Positions 25,044 to 37,512 of a DNA stretch of 37,797 bases are shown in pieces (position 1 is the first letter of the stretch; the number at the start of each line of letters is the position of its first letter). This DNA comes from Gemmatimonadota bacterium (GTDB lineage: Bacteria > Gemmatimonadota > Gemmatimonadetes > Longimicrobiales > Gaopeijiaceae), in assembly GCA_022823145.1 (NCBI GenBank), contig JAJDXS010000044.1:1-37797 (forward strand), read 5' to 3'. Position numbers and translations under genes: made by a program. The notes under the pieces are model-generated. The model worked only from the letters and a program-made list of their open reading frames with translations, did no database searches and was not told where the DNA came from.

Positions 25044-26303
25044 TTACACCACGCGTCTCGGAAGGCGCGGATTCATGCCCTGAATGATGCGCAGGAACCC
25101 CAGCTCGGTGCGTTCGGCGACGGTGTGCGGCAGCACGGCCGGATGATCGGATCCGATGAGGGTGGCGACATCGCCGACCTCGACCGTCTTTTCCGGACCA
25201 ATGTCGAGGATCGCGTGCGCGGAGTTGACCCCGCCCGCAACCGGGTACAGCCGACCGTTGATCAGTACCTCGCAGGTGCCGTTGGCCTGGGAGGGATAGC
25301 CGTCCGTGCGGCCGACCGGCAGGAGCGCCACCCAGGTCGCTCGTTCGGGCATGAAGGTGCGGTTGAATCCCGCGCTGTCGCCCGGCTCGAGGTGTTCGAC
25401 GCGTACTACCCGCGTCTTCACGCTGAACACGGGCTTGAAGTCGCCCATGCCGCTGGCCTTTTCGTCCCCGGGAGGGTTGCCGAACAGGGCGTTGCCCGGC
25501 CGCACCATGTCGTAGTGCGCTTCGGGCAGGTGGAAAAGTTCGAAGGTGGGCGCGGCGTGGAGAGTGCCGAGCGGGAGGTTCCTGCTGCGTGCCCAGCCCA
25601 GGAGTTCCTCGAAGCGGGCGTGCTGCTCCCGGTCGAAATCCAGGTCGTGAGTGAACATGGTGTAGGTCCCGTTCACGTCGGCGTATTCGCTCTGAACGAG
25701 TTCCTCGATCCAGTGACCGGCGCGCGTGTAGGGCATGCCCTCCCGGTTCATCCCCGTGTCGATGAAGAGGTGGACGGGAACGGGCCGGCCCAGCCGCCTG
25801 GAGACGTTGCGCAGGCGCGCTGGCGCGTCATCCAGCCACACGGACGGCAGCACGTCCTGCCTCGCCATCTCCTCGATCTCGTCCTCGGACCCCTCGGCCA
25901 TGACCACGATCGGCTTGGTGACGCCCTCTTCCCGCATGGCCAGCGCTTCCTCGACGCGCACGGCGGCGAGGCCGCCCACCTCGGACATTCCGGCGAGGAG
26001 CGGCCCGACCGCGCGGTCGCCCAGCCCGTACGCGTTGTTCTTCACGACGGCGAGGATCGGGCGTCCGCCAGCCAGCCGCGCGGCCTCGCGGACGTTGTGG
26101 GCCCAGGCCGCGCGGTCGAGTTCGATCCACGGGTCGAAGCGATCGGGGGTGTAGGTGCGGGCGGTTGTGGCGCCGGCGGGAATGGCGCGGTCGCCGGTGC
26201 CTGCCGAACGCGTCGTGGCACACGCGGATGCTGCCGTGACGCCCACGGCGGCGCCGCTCGCTTGCACAAAACGTCGGCGAGTGAGGGAGGATGGGCGGTC
26301 CAT
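25044..26303 (-). CDS. Tat-exported alanine racemase homologue lacking the catalytic Tyr
   Basis: This 419-aa protein has the fold-type III PLP alanine racemase layout. A twin-arginine signal (LTRRRFVQASGAAVG) is followed by a lipobox-like ASAC with Cys28, so it may be a periplasmic lipoprotein. PLP-lysine Lys88 is present in AVVKNNAYGLG, and the conserved His (FTHD, His219) and Arg268 (DMVRPGNALFG) are kept. The opposite-face catalytic Tyr (SYGATY in classical enzymes) aligns with Phe313 in AGFNRTF. The Cys-Met-Asp of the second active-site motif reads Asn-Ser-Ala (360-362), and the PLP-phosphate Tyr near the C-terminus is also missing. It may be a racemase for another amino acid, a lyase, or a binding protein. 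The start at 26303 gives the Tat signal directly. The KAS III gene follows after 15 bp. Confidence 0.88.
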   Translation of the reverse strand: MDRPSSLTRRRFVQASGAAVGVTAASACATTRSAGTGDRAIPAGATTARTYTPDRFDPWIELDRAAWAHNVREAARLAGGRPILAVVKNNAYGLGDRAVGPLLAGMSEVGGLAAVRVEEALAMREEGVTKPIVVMAEGSEDEIEEMARQDVLPSVWLDDAPARLRNVSRRLGRPVPVHLFIDTGMNREGMPYTRAGHWIEELVQSEYADVNGTYTMFTHDLDFDREQHARFEELLGWARSRNLPLGTLHAAPTFELFHLPEAHYDMVRPGNALFGNPPGDEKASGMGDFKPVFSVKTRVVRVEHLEPGDSAGFNRTFMPERATWVALLPVGRTDGYPSQANGTCEVLINGRLYPVAGGVNSAHAILDIGPEKTVEVGDVATLIGSDHPAVLPHTVAERTELGFLRIIQGMNPRLPRRVV

Positions 26304-26464
26304 GGACCCTCCGGGGCTGACAGGCGTTCTGAGGAGTGAAGCGAATGTACCGGCCGGTCGGGAGGTGGACCAGAGGCGCTCCTACCGAGATGACACCGGC
26401 AAACGAAAGAATTAGTTTGTGAACGGATGCTCCAACGCCATTCACCAGGAAGGGATTCTCGCGG
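26304..26464. promoter_or_regulatory. Divergent intergenic region
   Basis: These 161 bp separate the minus-strand racemase homologue from the plus-strand propeller lipoprotein and must hold both promoters. The right half (about 26390-26430) is AT-richer than its surroundings. I could not place clear -35/-10 pairs. Confidence 0.4.
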
Positions 26465-27694
26465 ATGAGATTCCGGATTCTGATGACCAGTGCGCTGGCA
26501 GGCGCTCTTGCTTGCGGTGACACGACGGGTGGGTCTGATGCTGAAGGACTTCCGGGAACTCTTGAAGGCCCGGACATCATGCTGACGCCACTGACCGAGA
26601 ATCTCTATACCGTCGGAGACTACCTGGGCGAGGACTGGAACAGCTTCGGTCTGATCGCGGACGTTGCCTTCGACGGAGGGGGCAACGCCCATATTCTCGA
26701 CACTCAGGAAGACCGAATCGTGGTGTTGGATCCGGACGGGACTTTCGTGCGCTTCGTAGGAGGCCCGGGCGAGGGGCCCGGTGAGCTACAGTCTCCGCTG
26801 GGGCTGAATGTCCTTCGCGATGGCGGATACGTGGTCTCCGGCGCGGCGTCCATCGAGGTTTTCGCACCCGGAGGCGAACACCTCCGCAGGATGCCGTTCC
26901 ATACCTTCTTCGCGCTCTTCAACACAAAGGCATTGCCAGACGGCAGCCTTGTCTCGACCGTCTTCCGGTTCGATGTCGAAAGGTATCGCGAAGGCCTGGA
27001 GCAACCGGATCCCCCCGGCCGACCCATCGAAATCTTCCCCATCGAGCACGGCCAGCCGGAAGTCCTGTACACCGCCTGGGAACTGCCCGATCCGGAAGAT
27101 GAGAGGAGGAATGCCCGGCGATCTTCCTCCGATGGCGTTTCCAGGATGTCCGCAGGCCGGGCCTTCGAGCCGCGTCTTCACTTCGACGTGATCTCGGACG
27201 GCCGCCTCGCGGTGGTTGACTCGATCGGCTACAGGGTGAAGCTGGTCGCGCGTGACGGCAGCGTGGTTGCCGCGGTCGAGCGCCCAATCGCGCCCCTCGC
27301 GGTCACCGAAGCGATGAAGGAAGCCGCGCGGGACCGCTATCGTGCTCGCGAAGTACCGAGCAGCGTGGGCATCTTCCGTATCGAGCGGGAGAGCGTGGAC
27401 AATCTGCGGTTCGCGGACGAGGTCCCGGTCATCGCCAACATGGCCGTGGACTGGGACGATCGGATCTGGGTTGCACGAACCGGTGCGGATGGTGTCGAGC
27501 CCGGACCAATCGACATCGTGACCCCGGACGGGGGCTACGTCGGGACGCTGCCCGCTGACGGAGTCAGGATCCCCAGCGCCTTTGGACCAGACGGACTGAT
27601 GGCCTATATCGAGGCGGACGAGTTTGGTGTACCTGTCGTTCGTGTGACTCGGCTGGTCTCATTGCAACCGCAGCAGCCGAGCAGTCCGAGTTGA
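26465..27694 (+). CDS. 6-bladed beta-propeller lipoprotein
   Basis: This 409-aa exported lipoprotein has its lipobox at LACG with Cys17. The body shows NHL-like/6-bladed propeller repeats: [29 protein letters not shown], given here only in outline from about residue 64 to 92, then [18 protein letters not shown], the most typical motif of this group in Bacteroidota and Gemmatimonadota, and [18 protein letters not shown]. The start at 26465 has CAGGAAGG about 11 bp upstream. Such proteins bind ligands or partner proteins at the cell surface or in the periplasm; no enzymatic residues are evident. It stands alone, divergent from the racemase homologue and convergent with the NTF2-like gene. Confidence 0.88.
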   Translation: MRFRILMTSALAGALACGDTTGGSDAEGLPGTLEGPDIMLTPLTENLYTVGDYLGEDWNSFGLIADVAFDGGGNAHILDTQEDRIVVLDPDGTFVRFVGGPGEGPGELQSPLGLNVLRDGGYVVSGAASIEVFAPGGEHLRRMPFHTFFALFNTKALPDGSLVSTVFRFDVERYREGLEQPDPPGRPIEIFPIEHGQPEVLYTAWELPDPEDERRNARRSSSDGVSRMSAGRAFEPRLHFDVISDGRLAVVDSIGYRVKLVARDGSVVAAVERPIAPLAVTEAMKEAARDRYRAREVPSSVGIFRIERESVDNLRFADEVPVIANMAVDWDDRIWVARTGADGVEPGPIDIVTPDGGYVGTLPADGVRIPSAFGPDGLMAYIEADEFGVPVVRVTRLVSLQPQQPSSPS

Positions 27695-27740
27695 TTCGTT
27701 TGTCCGCAGAATCGGGGGCGATCTGGCGGACAAGCTCCCC

Positions 27741-28307
27741 TTATCCCGGCGGCCCATCCGGATGCAGCTCACACACCGGCGGCTGCAGCCTCGTCCACGA
27801 CAGCGCGATGATCGTCCACGACTCGTCCGCGTTACGCGTCAACAGCAACGCGTCCGCCCCGCAGTGGCTCAACTCGTCCCCCACGTAGAAGTCATACGGC
27901 GTCCACACCATTGCCAGATCGCCGCTGACCCGCACCTCCGCATCCCACATCCGCTCGGTGAGGACTTCCGCACTTCCCTCCAGCCGCGCGATCAGCTGGT
28001 TGCGTGTGGATGTGGAACTGGACCGCGTGCCATCGGCCGCCCTCTCCACCGAGTGCATCAGCACATCCGGGTGCATGATCTCGCGGAGGATCTCCCCATC
28101 ACCCGTGGCCAGCGCGTCGAAGATGCCCTGCACGGCAGCCAGAATCGCTTCGCGCTCGGCGTCGGTGGGCATGTGGTCGGACTGCAGGGCAGGAGAGCCG
28201 CTCCCTGCAGCCGACGGGACCGCGGTGTTCCCCGTCTCGTCAGTTGCGGGAGGACCGCAAGCAACCATGCTCACAGCAACAACAAGCGCGGCTTTGGTAG
28301 TTCGCAT
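27741..28307 (-). CDS. NTF2-like (SnoaL/DUF4440-type) lipoprotein
   Basis: This 188-aa exported protein has a short lipoprotein signal ending at Cys17 (SMVAC) and a low-complexity linker to about residue 48. One NTF2-like alpha+beta cone follows: EREAILAAVQGIFDALATGD for the first helices, IMHPDVLMHS for the pocket strand, and VSGDLAMVWTPYDFYV with SWTIIALSW for the sheet. NTF2-like domains bind or turn over small molecules; the ligand here is unknown. The ATG at 28307 overlaps the stop of the AlbA_2 gene (TGATG), and GAGGAG about 8 bp upstream lies inside the last codons of that gene, so translation is coupled. A GTG at 28310 is an alternative start. An exported lipoprotein coupled to a cytoplasmic HTH protein is unusual. 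Confidence 0.87.
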   Translation of the reverse strand: MRTTKAALVVAVSMVACGPPATDETGNTAVPSAAGSGSPALQSDHMPTDAEREAILAAVQGIFDALATGDGEILREIMHPDVLMHSVERAADGTRSSSTSTRNQLIARLEGSAEVLTERMWDAEVRVSGDLAMVWTPYDFYVGDELSHCGADALLLTRNADESWTIIALSWTRLQPPVCELHPDGPPG

Positions 28308-30010
28308 CACTGTAGCTCCTCGTTCAGCCCGTACCAGGTACCTCTCTTCTTACCATGCATCGCCAATTCGCCCTTTTCCACCAACCGTCTCAGCAGGCGA
28401 GTAGCCTGGGCAGGGCCGATCTTGCAGAGTTCTGCCACTTCTCGTCGTGCGATTCGGCCATGAGCCTCAACATACTGGAGCACCAACTGTTCCTGCTGTA
28501 GCGGTTCAAACCCCCTTTGGCGGACGTATTGCGATTCCAATCCCAGCCGTCGATAGGTTGCGGAAGAGAGCAGGTATGACTGCCCTTTCCCTCTGCCACG
28601 GGTTTCCACGAGTCCCGTCTCAACAAGGCGCAGCAAATGGCGGCGGGTCTCGGCCGGGCGGTGTTGAATGACGGCCGAAGCGTCGGCGTTGGTGGTCCGG
28701 CGCTCCAGCCACAGATGGTTGAGGAGAAGCAGGTCCTGGAGGCTGAGAGGGCCATTCTGGCGTCCCTCCTCTACCAGCAATCGAACAAAACCGAGGTTGG
28801 ATTTGCCACCCGGCAGCGCCAGCGTGACGCTGATCGCGGTGCTTCGCTCATACGATGGTGCTGGTCGGCCTCCACGAAGCTGTTCATAGAAGATCGTGTC
28901 GATACCTCGGGCGGTACGTTCGACGATACCGGCCCGCTTGAAGGCATCTGCCAGAAGTGGATTGCGAGGTCGGGGATCAGTAACGAGCAGGTTGTCGAGC
29001 CGGACGCCTTCGGGTAGGCCGCCGGGATTCGAAATCTGTAGCCGCTCGTCGTGCCACTGAACGTGCACGGCGCCCAGACGCGCGTAGTCGCGATGGATCA
29101 GTGCATTGGCAACCCCTTCCCGATAGGCTCTCTGCGGGTAGTCCGGGACTCCTATCCGCACCATCCCGACGAAGAACTCCTCCTCCTGGTTGGTGGCTCG
29201 AAAACGGGCTTCCATTTCATCCATCACCTTCAGCAGAGGCCACCGGAAGAAGTCGTTGACCCTGACTTGTTCGCCGGACAAGCGTTGGAAGGCGACCTCA
29301 TGGCCGGGAATGGCAGACGCGAGTTCCTGCTGCTGGCCGAATAGCAGTAGCCCCAGTATTCGCACAGTGATTTCGTCGCCATCCGTTTGAACTGCTCCCA
29401 GGGCCTTGGCCAAATCAAGGTCACTCAGCTCCAAAAGGACGGGATCGCCACGGCCTGGATTGTCTTTGATCACACCGCGGAAGCGCACGAATTCCCTTGG
29501 ATCCAGAGCATCCCAACCGATGTCCGGTACAGGCAATGTCGTATAGTCCAGAAGACCAAGATCAGCTTGGCGTGAGTGCACTTCGTGGAAATGAAGCGGT
29601 ACGCAAGCGGGTCTGCTATCGCCCCCCATCGCACGGCGAAGATACCGGCCGTCTGTGGTTCCAACTGGTTGGCGTGAAGCAGGAACCTCGATGATCAAGA
29701 CGTCACCGTCCTTGAAGGAACAGACATCGGCGCGAACGGTCTGAGATGGCCGGGTTCGATTGGCGATCAAACTTCGAATCATGGCGGGATCGATCTCGCC
29801 AGATTGCGTGCGTGGCTGAGCACCGGTAACGCTACCGTCGTCCTCCACGCCGACCAGAAGCCAACCCGGGCTGGTATCAGTTCGGTTGGCCAAGCAGACG
29901 ACCGTGTCAATGAGGTCGCGATCCGACAGCTTGTTGCGGGACTCGGACTTGAATTCCACGTCGAGCGATTCGCCTGCATCGATCAGCTTCTTGACGAAAT
30001 CCGGTGTCAT
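28307..30010 (-). CDS. AlbA_2/Schlafen-type ATP-binding protein with C-terminal winged helices
   Basis: This 567-aa cytoplasmic protein belongs to the AlbA_2 (divergent AAA-4/Schlafen-like) group, often annotated as a transcriptional regulator. The N-terminal AlbA_2 domain spans about residues 10-135 and shows ESLDVEFKSES, VVCLANRTDTSPGWLLVGVEDDG and DGRYLRRAMGGDSR. A GHKL-like region follows: YPQRAYREGVANALIHRDY, then ISNPGGLPEGV and NPLLADAFKRAGIVERTARGID (given in part), the usual C-terminal ATPase-like module. Residues about 400-567 hold two winged-helix units (RPAETRRHLLRLVETGLVE and RREVAELCKIGPAQATRLLRRLVEKG in outline). Codon use is less GC-rich than in the neighbours, hinting at transfer. 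A large palindrome lies 76 bp upstream of its start and may be its own operator. Proteins of this type also occur in defence islands. Confidence 0.88.
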   Translation of the reverse strand: MTPDFVKKLIDAGESLDVEFKSESRNKLSDRDLIDTVVCLANRTDTSPGWLLVGVEDDGSVTGAQPRTQSGEIDPAMIRSLIANRTRPSQTVRADVCSFKDGDVLIIEVPASRQPVGTTDGRYLRRAMGGDSRPACVPLHFHEVHSRQADLGLLDYTTLPVPDIGWDALDPREFVRFRGVIKDNPGRGDPVLLELSDLDLAKALGAVQTDGDEITVRILGLLLFGQQQELASAIPGHEVAFQRLSGEQVRVNDFFRWPLLKVMDEMEARFRATNQEEEFFVGMVRIGVPDYPQRAYREGVANALIHRDYARLGAVHVQWHDERLQISNPGGLPEGVRLDNLLVTDPRPRNPLLADAFKRAGIVERTARGIDTIFYEQLRGGRPAPSYERSTAISVTLALPGGKSNLGFVRLLVEEGRQNGPLSLQDLLLLNHLWLERRTTNADASAVIQHRPAETRRHLLRLVETGLVETRGRGKGQSYLLSSATYRRLGLESQYVRQRGFEPLQQEQLVLQYVEAHGRIARREVAELCKIGPAQATRLLRRLVEKGELAMHGKKRGTWYGLNEELQ

Positions 30011-30371
30011 TTGGGTCGGCGTTCGAGATCTTCAGTTGGGTCCGTTGTGGACGGTATGCGTCTGATACGACCTGAATTGACAGAAATGATCATGATCCAT
30101 AACCGTTATGAATCATGATCATAATAGTGAATCATGGCGCGGCCGGCGACTATCGGCTCGCTCGCTGGGACGAGACCATCGGTGAGAGAAATGAACCGCG
30201 TTCATAAGTAGTATGACTCACGAGCTAAACTATGAATCGTTGGTTCCATTTCCGCTCATCCACCACTTGGCGCGGACCATCATCGTGCTCCTCGGGGTAG
30301 GGATTTGTCCGGGCGGTCCGCATGGTATCATGTTGGGGACGCCGCATACCCGCAACGCGAGAGGAACCGCG
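30011..30371. promoter_or_regulatory. AT-rich divergent control region
   Basis: This 361-bp gap separates the minus-strand AlbA_2 gene from the plus-strand carboxypeptidase-regulatory-domain gene. It contains the 37-bp palindrome and several copies of its half-site: TGAATCATG at 30109-30117 and again at 30128-30136 (19 bp apart, about two helix turns), TATGAATC at 30107-30114 and 30231-30238, and a related TTCATAAG at 30201-30208. A consensus TTGACA lies at 30077-30082 on the plus strand, but no good -10 sits at the right distance. No coding potential is evident; an open frame from 30213 is only an upstream extension of the next gene. Confidence 0.6.
30086..30122. repeat. 37-bp near-perfect palindrome (putative operator)
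   Basis: ATGATCATGATCCATAAC (30086-30103) and GTTATGAATCATGATCAT (30105-30122) are reverse complements at 17 of 18 positions, around a single central C. Each arm also contains the internal palindrome ATGATCAT. The 1-bp centre and long arms favour a DNA-level site for a dimeric or tetrameric protein over an RNA hairpin. Confidence 0.75.
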
Positions 30372-32081
30372 ATGATCGGAAAGCGCACCGTGCTCGCCGC
30401 CGCGTTTGCCATGACGGTCGCGCCCATGGGAGCCACCAGCGCCCAGGCCCAGATCCTCCGCGGTGTCGTGGTGGAGGTCGCAAGTCAGCAGCCGGTTCCC
30501 GCCGTGCTCCTGTCGCTCATCGACAGCGACGATCGTGTCATGCAGCGCTTCATGGTGGGGCCCGACGGTGAGTTCCGCTTCATCCTGGCCACGCCCGGCA
30601 CCTATTCCCTGCTCGCCGAACGCCTCGGAATGGCGACGCGGACGGTCCAGGGATTCACGGTCGCGCCCTCGGACACGGTCTCGGTGAGGATTTCGCTGGA
30701 ACACAGGCCGATCGCGCTGGAGGGAATCGAGGCGTCCGGCGACAGGCGGTGTGAGTTGGAAGCCGACATCGGCGAGCAGACGCACAGGGTCTGGGACGCA
30801 GCCCGCAAGACACTCGACGCGGCCCGCTTCACCGAGTCGGCCGGCACCTACCGATACGATCTCGACCGGTATTCCCGCATTCTCGATTCCCGCACGCTCA
30901 GGATCCGCAACGAGACGCGCACGGCCCGCCGAACGAACAGCCGTCGTCCCATCGAGAGCCTTCCGGTGGAGTATCTGCTCGAGGAGGGATGGGCCACGTC
31001 GAGCTCGGCCGGAAGCCACTATTTCGCCCCCGACGCCCATGCACTTCTCTCGGATGAATTCCTGGAGAACTACTGCTTCCAGCTTCGTGCGCGCGACGAA
31101 TCGCCACCCGATCTGGTGGGCCTCGAATTCCGCCCGGTCCAAACCCCAGGCGGCCGCACGGACATCGAGGGTGTCCTCTGGCTCTCACGCGAGACCGGGG
31201 CGCTCCAGTGGCTCGACTACACCTATCTCAACCTTCCGGGCGCTGCCAATCGATATCGGGGCGACCACGCCGGTGGCCGCGTCGAGTTCCACGGATTGCC
31301 CGACGGCACCTGGATCGTCTCGAACTGGTACATCCGGATGCCGCTGCTGAGCCAGCAGCGAAACCGTGGTCTTCAACGAGTGGCGGGTTGGGTGAACGGG
31401 ATCGCAGAGGATGGAGGAGGAGTGGTCAGGGCCATCAGCACGGCGACGGGCCGCACCGCCTACGCCGACGCCTCCGGCACCATCACTGGAGAAGTTCGGG
31501 ATCCCGGTCGCGGCGCGCCGTTCACTCCTGGGCGCGTGACTCTCGTGGGAACGAGCACCGAGGTCGACCTGGATTCGGAAGGGCGATTCGAAATCGGCGA
31601 CCTTCCCGCCGGCGGCTACCAGGTGGCCCTGCTGCAACCCTCCCTGCGCGGCCTCGATCGCGGCTACGCTCTCGTCGGCGCCGACATCTTCCCCGGGGAC
31701 ACCGCGCGCGTGCGGCTCGAGGCGCCCCCGGCGAGCGCCGTGATGGCTGCGGCGTGCGGTCGGGACGCCGGAGATTGGGTCCTCGGCACGGGGGTTCTGC
31801 TGGGAGACGTGGTCGAGACCGATTCGCAGATTGCGATCGCCGGGGCCACCGTGGTGGCCGAATGGCTGACCATTGCCCGCCTGCGAACGCAAGTGCAGGC
31901 CGAAACCAGGACAGTCGAGACGGCGACCAACGAGCTGGGCGGCTTCCGGGTCTGCGGCGTCCCGGCCGATGGGACGACGATCCGCGTGACGGTCAGCCTG
32001 GATGGCCGAAGCTCCACCACAGAGGTTTGGCTGTCGTACGCGGAGCCGGTGGGGACGGTGTCGTTCCGATTGGAAGGCTGA
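30372..32081 (+). CDS. Carboxypeptidase-regulatory-like domain protein, secreted
   Basis: This 569-aa exported protein starts at an ATG with GAGAGGAA about 6 bp upstream and a Sec signal cleaved near residue 27 (ATSAQAQ). Residues about 28-110 are a transthyretin-like carboxypeptidase-regulatory domain (ILRGVVVEVASQQPVPAVLL ... GPDGEFRF), the same module seen at the N-terminus of SusC proteins. The middle (about 115-360) contains an Arg/Asp-rich region and a beta-rich segment with IEGVLWLSRETGALQWLDY. Two further transthyretin-like units appear near 370-450 (ITGEVRDPGRGAPFTPGRV) and 480-569 (NELGGFRVCGVPADGTTIRV). No plug or barrel follows, so it is not a transporter. Such proteins are common in Gemmatimonadota, but the role is unknown. 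Its stop lies 7 bp from the beta-galactosidase stop (convergent). Confidence 0.82.
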   Translation: MIGKRTVLAAAFAMTVAPMGATSAQAQILRGVVVEVASQQPVPAVLLSLIDSDDRVMQRFMVGPDGEFRFILATPGTYSLLAERLGMATRTVQGFTVAPSDTVSVRISLEHRPIALEGIEASGDRRCELEADIGEQTHRVWDAARKTLDAARFTESAGTYRYDLDRYSRILDSRTLRIRNETRTARRTNSRRPIESLPVEYLLEEGWATSSSAGSHYFAPDAHALLSDEFLENYCFQLRARDESPPDLVGLEFRPVQTPGGRTDIEGVLWLSRETGALQWLDYTYLNLPGAANRYRGDHAGGRVEFHGLPDGTWIVSNWYIRMPLLSQQRNRGLQRVAGWVNGIAEDGGGVVRAISTATGRTAYADASGTITGEVRDPGRGAPFTPGRVTLVGTSTEVDLDSEGRFEIGDLPAGGYQVALLQPSLRGLDRGYALVGADIFPGDTARVRLEAPPASAVMAAACGRDAGDWVLGTGVLLGDVVETDSQIAIAGATVVAEWLTIARLRTQVQAETRTVETATNELGGFRVCGVPADGTTIRVTVSLDGRSSTTEVWLSYAEPVGTVSFRLEG

Positions 32082-32088
32082 GGGGGCG

Positions 32089-37175
<5,087 letters not shown>

Positions 37176-37276
37176 GGTTTGGCCTCCAGAGTCGTGATTC
37201 CGCCCCTCACAGCACAAACCGCCCTTGCTCTGCTACCCGTGAGTTCCCTCGGGAGTTCCGGAGGCCGATGCTCTGC

Positions 37277-37426
37277 CTACCAGAAAACCACGTACAGCAC
37301 CGCCGCCGTGGCGATCACCGCCCCTGCCCACCACTTCGCCCCCGGCGCCGGCGTCAGATCCACCTTCGCCGACGCCCTCGGCAGCCTCCGCGGCTCTGCC
37401 AAACCCTGACGTAACGGCGGAACCGT
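37277..37426 (-). pseudogene. 3' remnant of a sodium:solute symporter (SSS family) gene
   Basis: On the minus strand an open frame without a start codon reads QGLAEPRRLPRASAKVDL, then TPAPGAKWWAGAVIATAA and VLYVVFW before a TAG at 37277-37279. This matches the usual end of SSS-family sugar symporters: a cytoplasmic Pro-rich L.P segment and then a last membrane helix closing in FW. The frame is closed upstream by a TGA at 37427-37429, so the rest of the transporter, normally about 500 residues, is absent. The break lies roughly between 37405 and 37426, next to the recombinase gene. A beta-galactosidase lipoprotein downstream on the same strand would be a natural partner of a sugar symporter. 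The family call rests on a short segment. Confidence 0.6.
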
Positions 37427-37430
37427 TCAG
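37406..37430. repeat. Imperfect inverted repeat, possible recombinase core site
   Basis: CTGA-CGT-AACGG (37406-37417) faces CCGTTCAG (37423-37430) across a 5-bp centre, CGGAA. The arms are complementary apart from a 3-nt insertion. It coincides with the point where the symporter remnant loses its reading frame and lies about 85 bp from the end of the tyrosine recombinase gene, as an attachment site might. The repeat is short and could be chance. Confidence 0.35.
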
Positions 37431-37512
37431 GATTCTATCTTGTGCGATCACTTGATGTTATGGGATTTCTGGATCGGATTCCCGCTGTCTGACTCCCGCC
37501 GAGTGGAGAACC

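Larger units (their letters stand above)
37176..37512. other. Intergenic stretch with symporter remnant and possible element junction
   Basis: No complete gene fits here. The stretch holds the ribosome site of the M8-like gene, the 3' remnant of a sodium:solute symporter (37277-37426, minus), an imperfect inverted repeat at 37406-37430, and about 80 bp of AT-richer sequence before the recombinase stop. No tRNA-like structure was found. Confidence 0.5.

Noticed and set aside
37233..37451. A 72-codon minus-strand open frame with ATG in the right-hand gap.
   Set aside because: Its Gly/Ala-rich product has no motif, whereas the alternative frame shows a convincing symporter end.
37440..37512. 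A possible tRNA fragment as integration target near the recombinase.
   Set aside because: No cloverleaf, T-arm or CCA-like end could be built from this sequence.
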